Position numbers and translations under genes: made by a program
The notes under the pieces: model-generated
What the model was told of the DNA's origin: nothing
Database searches by the model: none
Seen by the model: the letters and a program-made list of their open reading frames with translations, nothing else
In this document: positions 10,380 through 20,765 of the stretch, piece after piece
Numbering within the stretch: position 1 is the stretch's first letter
How the letters are laid out: every line of letters begins with the position of its first letter
NCBI GenBank assembly: GCA_947650365.1
Contig: OX393555.1
Location: 11,141,840-11,205,839, forward strand
Direction: 5' to 3'
DNA: 64,000 bases
Source of the DNA: Chamaelirium japonicum
Lineage: Eukaryota > Streptophyta > Magnoliopsida > Liliales > Melanthiaceae

Positions 10380-13300
10380 AAAATGGTTTATATCTATAAC
10401 TGAGTCTAAGCGTTAAAAAATGATAAGTTAGCGTGTTTCGATTTTGAAATAGGTTTGGATTCGATCCGATCGTAGAATTATCGGCATCCGATAATTCGAA
10501 CTTGGAATTATTCCGTATTTCGGACTTGCGAGCGGGTTCTAATTGGACATTTGACCAATTTACGCTCCGATTCACCGATTTAGAGTCTAAGTGTTGAAAA
10601 ATCATAACTTAGCGTGTTTCGGATATGAAATAGCTAGGTTTGGATTCGATCGGATCGTCATCGGATCGGCATTCGATAATTCGAACTTGGAATTATTCTG
10701 AATTTCGGACTTGCGAGTGGGTTCTAATTGGATATTTGACCAATTTACGCTCCGATTCACCGATTTAGAGTCTAAGTATTGGAAAATCATAAGTTAGCGT
10801 GTTTCGGATATAAAATAGGTTTGGATTCGATCGGATCGTCATCGGCTCGGTATCCGATAATTCGAACTTGGAATTATTCCGTATTTCGGACTTGCGAGCG
10901 GGTTCTAATTGGATATTTGACCAATTTACGCTCCGATTCACCGATTTAGAGTCTAAGTGTTGGAAAATCATAAGCTAGCGTGTTTCGGATATAAAATAGG
11001 TTTGGATTCGATCGGATCGTCATCGGCTCGGCATCCGATAATTCGAACTTGGAATTATTCCGTATTTCAGACTTGCGAGCGGGTTCTAATTGGATATTTG
11101 ACCAATTTACGCTCCGATTCACCGATTTAGAGTCTACGTGTTGAAAAATCATAACTTAGCGTGTTTCGGATATGAAATAGCTAGGTTTGGATTCGATCGG
11201 ATCGTCATTGGATCGGCATTCGATAATTCGAACTTGGAATTATTCCGAATTTCGGACTTGCGAGCGGGTTCTAATTGGATATTTGACCAATTTACGCTCC
11301 GATTCACCGATTTAGAGTCTAAGTGTTGGAAAATCATAAGTTAGCGTGTTTCGGATATGAAATAGGTTTGGATTCGATCGGATCGTCATCGGCTCGGCAT
11401 CCGGTAATTCGAACTTGGAATTATTCCGTATTTCGGACTTGCGAGCGGGTTCTAATTGGATATTTGACCAATTTACGCTCCGATTCACCGATTTAGAGTC
11501 TAAGTGTTGGAAAATCATAAGTTAGCGTGTTTCGGATATGAAATAGGTTTGGATTCGATCCGATCGTCATCGGATCGGCATCCGGTAATTCGAAGTTGGA
11601 ATTATTCCGTATTTCGGACTTGCGAGCGGGTTCTAATTGGATATTTGACCAATTTACGCTCCGATTCACCGATTTAGAGTCTAAGTGTTGGAAAATCATA
11701 AGTTAGCGTGTTTCGGATATGAAATAGGTTTGGATTCGATCCGATCGTCATCGGTTCGGCATTCGATAATTCGAACTTGGAATTATTCCGTATTTCGGAC
11801 TTGCGAGCGGGTTCTAATTGGATATTTGACCAATTTACGCTCTGATTCACCGATTTAGAGTCTAAGTGTTGGAAAATCATAAGTTAGCGTGTTTCGGATA
11901 TGAAATAGGTTTGGATTCGATCCGATCATCATCGGCTCGGCATTCGATAATTCGAACTTGGAATTATTTCGAATTTCGGACTTGCGAGCGGGTTCTAATT
12001 GGATATTTGACCAATTTACGCTCCGATTCACCGATTTAGAGTCTAAGTGTTGGAAAATCATAAGTTAGTGTGTTTCGGATATGAAATAGGTTTGGATTCG
12101 ATCCGATCGTTATCGGATCGGCATCCGATAATTCGAAGTTGGATTTATTCCGTATTTCGGACTTGTGAGCGGGTTCTAATTGGATATTTGACCAATTTAC
12201 GCTCCGATTCACCGATTTAGAGTCTAAGTGTTGGAAAATCATAAGTTAGCGTGTTTCGGATATGAAATAGGTTTGGATTCGATCCGATCGTCATCGGATC
12301 GGCATCCGGTAATTCGAACTTGGAATTATTCCGTATTTCGGACTTGCGAGCGGGTTCTAATTGGATATTTGACCAATTTACGCTCCGATTCACCGATTTA
12401 GAGTCTAAGTGTTGGAAAATCATAAGTTAGCGTGTTACGGATATGAAATAGGTTTGGATTCGATCCGATCGTCATCGGCTCGACATCCGGTAATTCAAAG
12501 TTGGAATTATTCCGTATTTCGGACTTGCGAGCGGGTTCTAATTGGATATTTGACCAATTTACGCTCCGATTCACCGATTTAGAGTCTAAGTGTTGGAAAA
12601 TCATAAGTTAGCGTGTTTCGGATATGAAATAGGTTTGGATTCGATCCGATCGTCATCGGATCGGCATCCGGTAATTCGAAGTTGGAATTATTCCGTATTT
12701 CGGACTTGCGAGCGGGTTCTAATTGGATATTTGACCAATTTACGCTCCGATTCACCGATTTAGAGTCTAAGTGTTGGAAAATCATAAGTTAGCGTGTTTC
12801 GGATATGAAATAGGTTTGGATTCGATCCGATCGTCATCGGATCGGCATCCGGTAATTCGAAGTTGGAATTATTCCGTATTTCGGACTTGCGAGCGGGTTC
12901 TAATTGGATATTTGACCAATTTACGCTCCGATTCACCGATTTAGAGTCTAAGTGTTGGAAAATCATAAGTTAGCGTGTTTCGGATATGAAATAGGTTTGG
13001 ATTCGATCCGATCGTCATCGGATCGGCATCCTGTAATTCGAAGTTGGAATTATTCCGTATTTCGGACTTGCGAGCGGGTTCTAATTGGATATTTGACCAA
13101 TTTACGCTCCGATTCACCGATTTAGAGTCTAAGTGTTGGAAAATCATAAGTTAGCGTGTTTCGGATATAAAATAGGTTTGGATTCGATCCGATCGTCATC
13201 GGCTCGGCATCCGATAATTCAAACTTGGAATTATTCCGTATTTCGGACTTGCGAGCGGGTTCTAATTGGATATTTGACCAATTTACGCTCCGATTCACCG

Positions 13301-15597
13301 ATTTAGAGTCTAAGTGTTGGAAAATCATAAGTTAGCTTGTTTCGGATATGAAATAGGTTTGGATTCGATCCGATCGTCATCGGATCGGCATCCGATAATT
13401 CGAACTTGGAATTATTCCGTATTTCGGACTTGCGAGCGGGTTCTAATTGGATATTTGACCAATTTACGCTCCGATTCACCGATTTAGAGTCTAAGTGTTG
13501 GAAAATCATAAGTTAGCGTGTTTCGGATATGAAATAGGTTTGGATTCGATCCGATCGTCATCGGATCGGCATCCGATAATTCGAACTTGGAATTATTCCG
13601 TATTTCGGACTTGCGAGCGGGTTCTAATTGGATATTTGACCAATTTACGCTCCGATTCACCGATTTAGAGTCTAAGTGTTGGAAAATCATAAGTTAGCGT
13701 GTTTCGGATATGAAATAGGTTTGGATTCGATCCGATCGTCATCGGATCGGCATCCGGTAATTCGAACTTGGAATTATTCCGTATTTCGGACTTGCGAGCG
13801 GGTTCTAATTGGATATTTGACCAATTTACGCTCCGATTCACCGATTTAGAGTCTAAGTGTTGGAAAATCATAAGTTAGCGTGTTTCGGATATGAAATAGG
13901 TTTGGATTCGATCCGATCGTCATCGGATCGGCATCCGGTAATTCGAAGTTGGAATTATTCCGTATTTCGGACTTGCGAGCGGGTTCTAATTGGATATTTG
14001 ACCAATTTACGCTCCGATTCACCGATTTAGAGTCTAAGTGTTGGAAAATCATAAGTTAGCGTGTTTCGGATATGAAATAGGTTTGGATTCGATCCGATCG
14101 TCATCGGCTTGGCATCCGGTAATTCGAAGTTGGAATTATTCCGTATTTCGGACTTGCGAGCGGGTTCTAATTGGATATTTGACCAATTTACGCTCCGATT
14201 CACCGATTTAGAGTCTAAGTGTTGGAAAATCATAAGTTAGCATGTTTCGGATATGAAATAGGTTTGGATTCGATCCGATCGTCATCGGCTCGGCATCCGA
14301 TAATTCGAACTTGGATTTATTCCGTATTTCGGACTTGCGAGCGGGTTCTAATTGGATATTTGACCAATTTACGCTCCGATTCACCGATTTAGAGTCTAAG
14401 TGTTGGAAAATCATAAGTTAGCGTGTTTCGGATATAAAATAGGTTTGGATTCGATCCGATCGTCATCGGCTCGGCATCCGATAATTCGAACTTGGAATTA
14501 TTCCGTATTTCGGACTTGCGAGCGGGTTCTAATTGGATATTTGACCAATTTACGCTCCGATTCACCGATTTAGAGTCTAAGTGTTGGAAAATCATAAGTT
14601 AGCGTGTTTCGGATATGAAATAGGTTTGGATTCGATCCGATCGTCATCGGATCGGCATCCGATAATTTGAACTAGGATTTATTCCGTATTTCGGACTTGC
14701 GAGCGGGTTCTAATTGGATATTTGACCAATTTACGCTCCGATTCACCGATTTAGAGTCTAAGTGTTGGAAAATCATAAGTTAGCGTGTTTCGGATATGAA
14801 ATAGGTTTGGATTCGATCCGATCGTCATCGGATCGGCATCCGGTAATTCGAAGTTGGAATTATTCCGTATTTCGGACTTGCGAGCGGGTTCTAATTGGAT
14901 ATTTGACCAATTTACGCTCCGATTCACCGATTTAGAGTCTAAGTGTTGGAAAATCATAAGTTAGCGTGTTTCGGATATGAAATAGGTTTGGATTCGATCC
15001 GATCGTCATCGGATCGGCATCCAGTAATTCGAAGTTGGAATTATTCCGTATTTCGGACTTGCGAGCGGGTTCTAATTGGATATTTGACCAATTTACGCTC
15101 CGATTCACCGATTTAGAGTCTAAGTGTTGGAAAATCATAAGTTAGCGTGTTTCGGATATAAAATAGGTTTGGATTCGATCCGATCATCATCGGCTCGGCA
15201 TCCGATAATTCGAACTTGGAATTATTCCGTATTTCGGACTTGCGAGCGGGTTCTAATTGGATATTTGACCAATTTACGCTCCGATTCACCGATTTAGAGT
15301 CTAAGTGTTGGAAAATCATAAGTTAGCGTGTTTCGGATATGAAATAGGTTTGGATTCGATCCGATCGTCATCGGATCGGCATCCGATAATTCGAACTAGG
15401 ATTTATTCCGTATTTCGGACTTGCGAGCGGGTTCTAATTGGATATTTGACCAATTTACGCTCCGATTCACCGATTTAGAGTCTAAGTGTTGGAAAATCAT
15501 AAGTTAGCATGTTTCGGATATGAAATAGGTTTGGATTCGATCCGATCGTCATCGGATCGGCATCCGGTAATTCGAAGTTGGAATTATTTCGTATTTA
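10380..15597. repeat. 181-bp satellite array, about 29 units
   Basis: A head-to-tail array with a period of 181 bp; two units are 185 bp because of an extra CTAG after GATATGAAATAG (near 10630 and 11180). Each monomer runs through GTGTTTCGGATATGAAATAGG, a dyad GATCCGAT-CGTC-ATCGGATC, GGAATTATTCCG, a GGACTTGCGAGCGGG block and TTAGAGTCTAAGTGTTGG. Units in the middle (about 12.6-13.1 kb) are nearly identical and the left edge (10.4-11.3 kb) is more diverged, as expected for unequal exchange. Because 181 is not a multiple of 3, the row of 68-codon frames on the minus strand is a by-product of the monomer and not a gene family. Confidence 0.95.
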
Positions 15598-15639
15598 AAA
15601 GAAAAACAGAGGCTACATCATTACCATGAGAGAGAGAGA

Positions 15640-15694
15640 GACCATTTACGATTCGATTTACTGATTTATAGTCTAAGTGTTGGAAAATCATAAG
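15640..15694. repeat. Diverged partial satellite monomer
   Basis: After a short unrelated stretch containing GAGAGAGAGA, the tail of the monomer (from ACCATTTACG to GGAAAATCATAAG) reappears with several substitutions. It marks the ragged right edge of the array beside the TNP1 gene. Confidence 0.7.
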
Positions 15695-15771
15695 TGTGAT
15701 AATATGATCAAAACTCAAATTAGTAAGATTCATATTTTTTGCTAATATTATAAAGATTAGTAAGTACCTGA

Positions 15772-17476
15772 TCATGAGGATGAGCCACCGCTAGACCGGC
15801 TTATGAATTCATTAAATTTACGCTCCAGTTCCCTGCGAGCTTCTCTTTCCTCATCGAGGGCCTTCTTCTCCGCCTCAACCCTCTGCTCGAGGGCTTGCCT
15901 CTGCTCTCGCTCCGCCTCCATCCTCTGCTCGAGGGCCTGCCTCTGCTCTCGCTCCGCGTCTAGCGCAGACTGCAGCTGAGTGATAGCACCGGTCTGGGTG
16001 TCCCGTGCCCTCGAGCGCATACCCTCTCGTCCAAAGTAGGAGGAGGGCGTGACTCCAAGGCCCGTACAGAGGACACGGCCGTGCGTGGCAGGTCTCAGCA
16101 CAGTATCCATCGCTGAGTCGACAGATACTGAGCTGGAGGAGGAGCCGGCCTCGCCCGACGGGGTCACCATAAGTCGCATCCTCTCCTATATAAAAACAAC
16201 CAATGATATTCAATGATATTTTATGGCATATGTATAAGAATATATTAACAGTAATTTAATTACTTACCACTTGCGAGGCAACCCTGTCGTCCAGAAATGC
16301 CCCATCGATACGCCGCCTCCTAGAGGCCTCAAAAAGGTCAATCCTATTAGGCTCGTGGCCCAAGGACTGTGTCTGTTGGACATATAAAATAAATAGACGA
16401 GTTAATATAACATGTATAGAGCTTTAAATAATAACAATGTTTGTATCATTTACCAGCTGCTGGGCAAGCTGGGGCATGGAGGTCCTCCCCTTCACTGGAG
16501 CAGGTGTCGTCGAGGCACTTCTATTCTGCTTGCCTATAGCAGATTTCCTCTGTATGAATCAATTAAATTTTGAAACATCAATACAAATTTTTAGTATAAC
16601 ATTAAAACAAGTACGAATCAACAAAATTATAATTATACCTGAAAGCTAGGGGTGGCCCAGTGAGCGACCAAAAACTGTAGAATGTGCAGCGGTGGCGCGT
16701 CTCTCGTCCCGGCCGCAGCCTGTACCTCCTCAGCCGGCTGGCCGACCAAGTAACCGTAGAGCTGGTAGAGCTCGTGACGGTAATCCCTATACCGCTCACC
16801 CATCGTCTTCAACAAGTCCTCCCGATGGGTGTCGGTTTCCATGTTCACCCATTTAAATTTCTCCTGTAAAATCAATTTAGAAACAAGTCATTTTATCAAA
16901 TCAAATTATAAAGAAGTACGATATTATTCTAAAATGCTTTAATGAAACTAACGTACCAAAAACTGCTGATACATCCTCTCCTTATAGGATGCATCAATGT
17001 TCTTCCACCCCCTTAACCCCACAATCGGGGCATTCCTCTCATCCCGTACTATCATGCCGACCCACGTGGCGGCGTCAGAAGCGTGCTCGCCCACAAAGGT
17101 ATGGCCGCTCCACTGTAGGGACAGCGGCTCGCGTAAGGCCGACAAGCGCCGGGCTGTCGTCACGCCCCGGTCGCCTACGTACCTGGTCGACCCTGCAAAT
17201 AAAATATACATCAGTACTGAAGAAGTATTTACAACATGTATAAAACTTTAGATCTAAACATTACCTGTGGGCGTAGACGCTGCAGCCGAGTGCTGAGCAC
17301 TGCTCGAAGCTCCGGAGGCTGCGACCACAGCAGGAGCTGGTGTGGAGAGAGGAACAGCACTACCAGATCCGGACGGCTCAGCTAGCCTCGGACCCTGGGG
17401 TGGCAGCCGGAGCGCTCTGAGCTACCCCACCCCTGCCTCTGCCTCTGCCTCTACGAACATATGACCGTGATGCCAT
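15772..17476 (-). CDS. TNP1-like protein gene (Transposase_24), six exons
   Basis: A spliced gene resembling the accessory DNA-binding protein of CACTA elements (Ptta/En/Spm, Transposase_24). By eye, with GT-AG borders: exon 1 17476-17275, exon 2 17192-16957, exon 3 16863-16639, exon 4 16549-16454, exon 5 16372-16268, exon 6 16185-15772. Exon 1 encodes an Arg/Gly-rich start (RRGRGRGRGR) and exon 2 a block ending in GWKNIDASY. Exon 5 carries the family's QTQSLGHEPNRIDLFEA-type motif, and exon 6 ends in a coiled coil of repeated EREQRQALEQR. Exon 1 appears to contain a 1-nt frameshift, since the frame from the ATG meets TGA near 17385 while the downstream half is open in another frame. Start and exon borders are inferred. 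Confidence 0.72.
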
Positions 17477-17640
17477 CTGAAACAATTTAATTTACATATG
17501 AAACAGTAAGATTTAAGATTTACATATGAAACAATATGAAACAGTTTGATTTACATATGAAACAGTATGATTTATATATGAAACAATATAAAACAATATG
17601 AACCCGCTCGCAATATGAAACAATATGAAACAATATGAAA
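17474..17640. repeat. ATATGAAACA microsatellite
   Basis: About a dozen imperfect copies of a 10-bp unit of the form ATATGAAACA, lying between the TNP1 start and the inverted satellite monomer. Confidence 0.75.
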
Positions 17641-17790
17641 CAGTTAGACTCTAAATCGGTTAATCGGATCGTAAAGTGGTCAAATATCCAATTAGAACCC
17701 GCTCGCAAGTCCGAAATACGGAATATAATTCCAAGTTCGAATTATCGGATGCCGATCCGATGACGATCGGATCGAATCCGGTAATTCGAA
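17641..17790. repeat. Inverted single satellite monomer
   Basis: The reverse complement of most of a 181-bp monomer: TTAGACTCTAAATCGG, CCCGCTCGCAAGTCCG, AATTATCGGATGCCGATCC. It is opposite in orientation to the main array about 2 kb away and directly abuts the TNP2 exon remnant. Confidence 0.85.
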
Positions 17791-17953
17791 CCTTCCTAAT
17801 CACCCTTCCGCAGTCTATACAGGGACACACAATTTTTCCATCAAGCGGTGCAAGACGCTCAAATGCAAAATCCAGAAATTTCCTGACTCCTTCTCTGTAC
17901 TCTTGGCTCATGCGATTCGAATTACGCATCCAACTCTTATCGATCGAAGACAT
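17790..17953 (-). pseudogene. TNP2 transposase first-exon remnant
   Basis: From the ATG at 17951-17953 the frame encodes an MSSIDKSWM start, then a YREGVRKFLDFAFE block and a CPCIDC zinc-type motif, matching the N-terminal transposase-associated domain of plant CACTA TNP2 proteins. Homology ends after about 53 residues, exactly where the inverted satellite monomer begins. No catalytic region of TNP2 is found elsewhere in this element. Confidence 0.75.
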
Positions 17954-17999
17954 CTTCGTCTATCTGGCTATACAACACCTGACATATAATTTCAAACAA

Positions 18000-18427
18000 T
18001 GTTATAAGACTCCGCACAATTTCGGTTTCGGTTCCCGGGTATGGAACACCGAACCAAAACTTCTACAGGCCATCCACATCCCTAATGGATGAGTGTATTA
18101 TGATGAGTAGACTAGTCACATAGTAAACCTAGGGTTGCTGGCCAGCATTTGAACTGCTGATAGTTCGAATGCTAGGCATAGCACCAAAGTTATGCGACAG
18201 TAAGTCAACAAGTCAGGGAGCCTCATCAAGTAAACACTTGGGGTCTGACGGTTCTCTCTATCGCTCGAGTAGATTTATGGCTTTAGCATACCTCATATCA
18301 CACCGAACCGACAAAAACCGACCATTTCGGTTTCGGTTTCGATTTTGATTTTTCGTAAACCGAAAAAAATATAACCGACAAAACCCACACCGAAACCGAC
18401 CGACAAAACCGACGCTCACCCTAGTCT
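18000..18427. mobile_element. hAT-like MITE remnant rich in CGGTTT
   Basis: Repeated TTTCGGTTTCGG and its complement, ending in ACCGACGCTCACCCTA, which resembles the TAGGGTGAGC-type end of plant hAT-derived MITEs. The middle (about 18090-18290) is a different repeat that also occurs at 35375-35480. The left terminus is not preserved. Confidence 0.4.
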
Positions 18428-18477
18428 AAAAACTACATTTTGCCCCCCATTCAATTCAGTTTTGATAGGATAAAAAT

Positions 18478-18693
18478 CAATGTTTTAAAACATGAAAACT
18501 CGACTCGACTCGAAACCTTAATGAGTCGAGTAGACACGACAACTCGGCTAAAACCCGACAAAACTCGAGTCGGATCGAAACTCAGCCGAGTCGGATCGAA
18601 ACTCGAGTTTTGGACCGAGTCGGATCGAAACTCAGCCGAGTCGAGTTAACTCGGCCGAGTTTCGAGTCGACTCGGCGAGTTTTAAAACAGTGT
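18478..18693. mobile_element. Fold-back MITE built on ACTCG motifs
   Basis: The left end CAATGTTTTAAAAC and the right end GTTTTAAAACAGTG are inverted copies, and the interior is a run of ACTCG/CGAGT blocks that pair with one another. About 216 bp, no coding capacity. It looks like a palindromic non-autonomous DNA element inserted in the CACTA body. Confidence 0.6.
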
Positions 18694-18714
18694 AAAAATT
18701 ACCAAATGAGGGAA

Positions 18715-18940
18715 TTAACCACAATATATTACCACAAATATATTACCACAAATTATGGTATTGTTGTAAATCATAATATATTACCACAAGATAAAAATTA
18801 CCACAATAAATTACCTAATAAAAATTACCACAATATATTACCTAAATAAATTACCACAATATATTACCACAATACCACACTATATTTAATTCCTGTGATT
18901 TTACCTAAATAAAAATTACCACAATATATTACCACAAATT
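18715..18940. repeat. ATTACCACAA microrepeats, right copy
   Basis: About ten copies of ATTACCACAATAT-like units. It is the counterpart of 10005-10137. Confidence 0.65.
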
Positions 18941-18949
18941 AACCGAAGG

Positions 18950-19124
18950 GGGAAAGGGAGGAGGAGGAGGAGCTCACCAGCGATGGTCGGCAGGCCTCGA
19001 GAAGGAGGAGGATGGGTGTCGTAGTCGGTGGCGCGAGAAAGCGGAGGGGTGGCCGGAGGTGCAAGGGAGGGGATGGGTGGCCGGCCGGAGGGGGGGTTTA
19101 GATCGAGAGAGAGAGAGACAGGTG

Positions 19125-19159
<35 letters not shown>

Positions 19160-19420
19160 AGGCTGCTAGGGAGGCCGGGGAGGGGGGGGAGGAGGCCGGG
19201 GAGAGAGAGAGAGGGCCGGGAGGCCGGGGAGGGGCGGAGGTCGGGAGGGGGATGGGTGGCCGGGAGGGGGATGGGTGGCCGGAGGGGATCGCGGGGCTGC
19301 CGGAGGGGGACGGGGTCGCCGGGGGGTCGGGTCGATGAGAGAGAGAGAGAGAGATTGAGAGAGGGGCGCGCGCCGGAGTCGAAACACAAAAAGAAAAGGG
19401 TGCAGGCTGTGGTGGTTAAG
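18950..19420. repeat. Purine-rich GGA/GA low-complexity block
   Basis: Strongly strand-asymmetric: runs of GAGAGAGAGA, GGGAGGCCGG and GGGGATGGGTGGCCGG. Long open frames on both strands here are low-complexity artefacts (Pro/Ser-rich or Arg/Gly/Glu-rich). It could be an amplified 5' leader of a captured gene, but no conserved protein block is visible. Confidence 0.6.
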
Positions 19421-19424
19421 TAAG

Positions 19425-20160
19425 GAGTTTTTACCGACGGAACTATAATTTCCGTCGGTATAATTACTTTATACCGACGGTATAATAATGTCCGTCGGTA
19501 AAAATCAGCGACGAAACTCAGGGTTCCATTTTTTCCAGAGGCTCGGGTTTTCACCCTGAGTTTCGTCGGGACAATTTTACCGACGGATATTTAATTACCG
19601 TCGGTATTGTACCGACGGACATATAATTTCCGTCGGTATAATTAGTTATGCCGACGGAAATATTTAGTCCGTCGGTAAAAACCGCCGACGAAACTCAGGG
19701 TTCCATTTTTTTCCAGAGGCTCGGTTTTTACCCTGAGTTTCGTCGGGACAATTTTACCGACGGATATTTAATTACCGTCGGTATCGTACCGACGGCCATA
19801 TAATCTCCGTCGGTATAAATATTTATACCGACGGAAATATAAAGTCCGTCGGTAATAATCTCCGACGAAACTCAGGGTTCTATTTTTTCCAGAGACTTGG
19901 TTTTTACGCTGAGTTCCGTCATGACATTTTACCGACGGTCTTTATGAAGCCGTCGGTATAAAGTATATTACCGACGGTACATATATGTACCGTCGGTATA
20001 AATAATTGTACCGACGAATACTATTTGACCGTCGGTAATAAATATGCAAAAAAAATTTAAAAAATTGAAGTTATAATACCGACGGATATTATTGTCACCG
20101 TCGGTAAAAAGTGTATTATTACCGACGGTGATAAAAATGTCCGTCGGTAAAGACCCTCTT
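19425..20160. repeat. Right subterminal repeat region of CACTA
   Basis: Dense TACCGACGG/CCGTCGGTA repeats. Within them a unit of about 177 bp is repeated three times, each time containing a hairpin: CGACGAAACTCAGGGT at 19509-19524 pairs with 19553-19568, and 19686-19701 pairs with 19730-19745; a third decayed copy is at 19863-19920. Confidence 0.9.
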
Positions 20161-20170
20161 TCTTGTAGTG

Positions 20171-20173
20171 GAT
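20171..20173. repeat. CACTA target-site duplication, right copy
   Basis: GAT directly after the TAGTG terminus, matching 9419-9421. This fixes the right boundary of the element. Confidence 0.85.
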
Positions 20174-20765
20174 GGAAGAAATATGTACGGTTGCCAGATT
20201 GACGTACGGGAAGCATCTCGATGGCACAAGTTCACTGATGGGAAACTTTTAGTTGCCGACGAATGGACTAATGGAGGTTGATGATTGGGTTATTGATGGA
20301 GGCCAGGTGCCGATGGGCAAAGGTGTGGGTTGCTGACGAGCGATGGGAGCGCAAGGGCGTGGTATATGTTTCGGCGTACCAGAGGCCGGGCGTAGTGGCG
20401 GTAGGCACAGCCGCGGGCACACTTGCGCGCGATCTAGCACGATGCGAGGCTATCAATGAAAGGCGGACAAAACGCGGTGACGGTCGTGGTGGCGACAAGA
20501 CTCAGCCATTGGCACACCTGCAGTACAGTAGGCCGGATGCAAAAGACAAAGATCTGAGTGTTGGCCAACGGGTGACAGTTTGAGGCTGTGATAGGCATGG
20601 GCAGCGACCCGGTAGCGTAGCAAAGATCGCGGATTACGGCGAGATCGTTGACAGGCGATGGACATGAGCACAAGGACATGGTAGAGTGTTGGTCGTGGTG
20701 TATGGTCAGACCGGAGAGCTTTGAGCTCTTGCTCTAGCGCCCTGTCCTCTGACCGCCTGACTGGT
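20174..20765 (+). repeat. Dispersed repeat, right half
   Basis: Continues the target repeat interrupted by the CACTA element. Blocks such as GGCACAGCCGCGGGCACAC, CTATCAATG and GTGGTGTATGGTCA are shared in order with 55020-55305, so the two places hold copies of one family. No coding region was recognised. The tail (20720-20765) resembles the SINE-like sequence at 23250. Confidence 0.45.

Larger units (their letters stand above)
9422..20170 (-). mobile_element. Complete CACTA (En/Spm) element with internal satellite
   Basis: A 10,749-bp class II element. The left end begins CACTACAAAAAAAACAG and the right end, read inward on the minus strand, begins CACTACAAGAAAGAGGG. The flanking trinucleotide GAT is present at 9419-9421 and again at 20171-20173, the 3-bp duplication typical of CACTA transposons. 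Both subterminal regions are packed with TACCGACGG in both orientations, the expected transposase binding array. From the gene 5' side (minus strand), the interior holds a truncated TNP2 exon, an inverted satellite monomer, a TNP1-like gene, and about 29 tandem 181-bp monomers. With no full TNP2 transposase it should be non-autonomous. Confidence 0.95.

Noticed and set aside
10375-15319. A series of about 27 minus-strand frames of 68 codons with nearly identical proteins.
   Set aside because: They recur every 181 bp because the satellite monomer happens to be open in one frame for 207 bp. Each overlaps the next, the period is not a multiple of three, and there is no promoter or family signature.
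10380-15597. CRISPR-like repeat array.
   Set aside because: There are no unique spacers: whole 181-bp units repeat head to tail, and the context is a plant transposon.
18916-19554. Pro/Ser-rich frame of 212 codons and its Arg/Gly-rich opposite.
   Set aside because: Low-complexity purine-rich DNA that runs into CACTA subterminal repeats. No conserved block.
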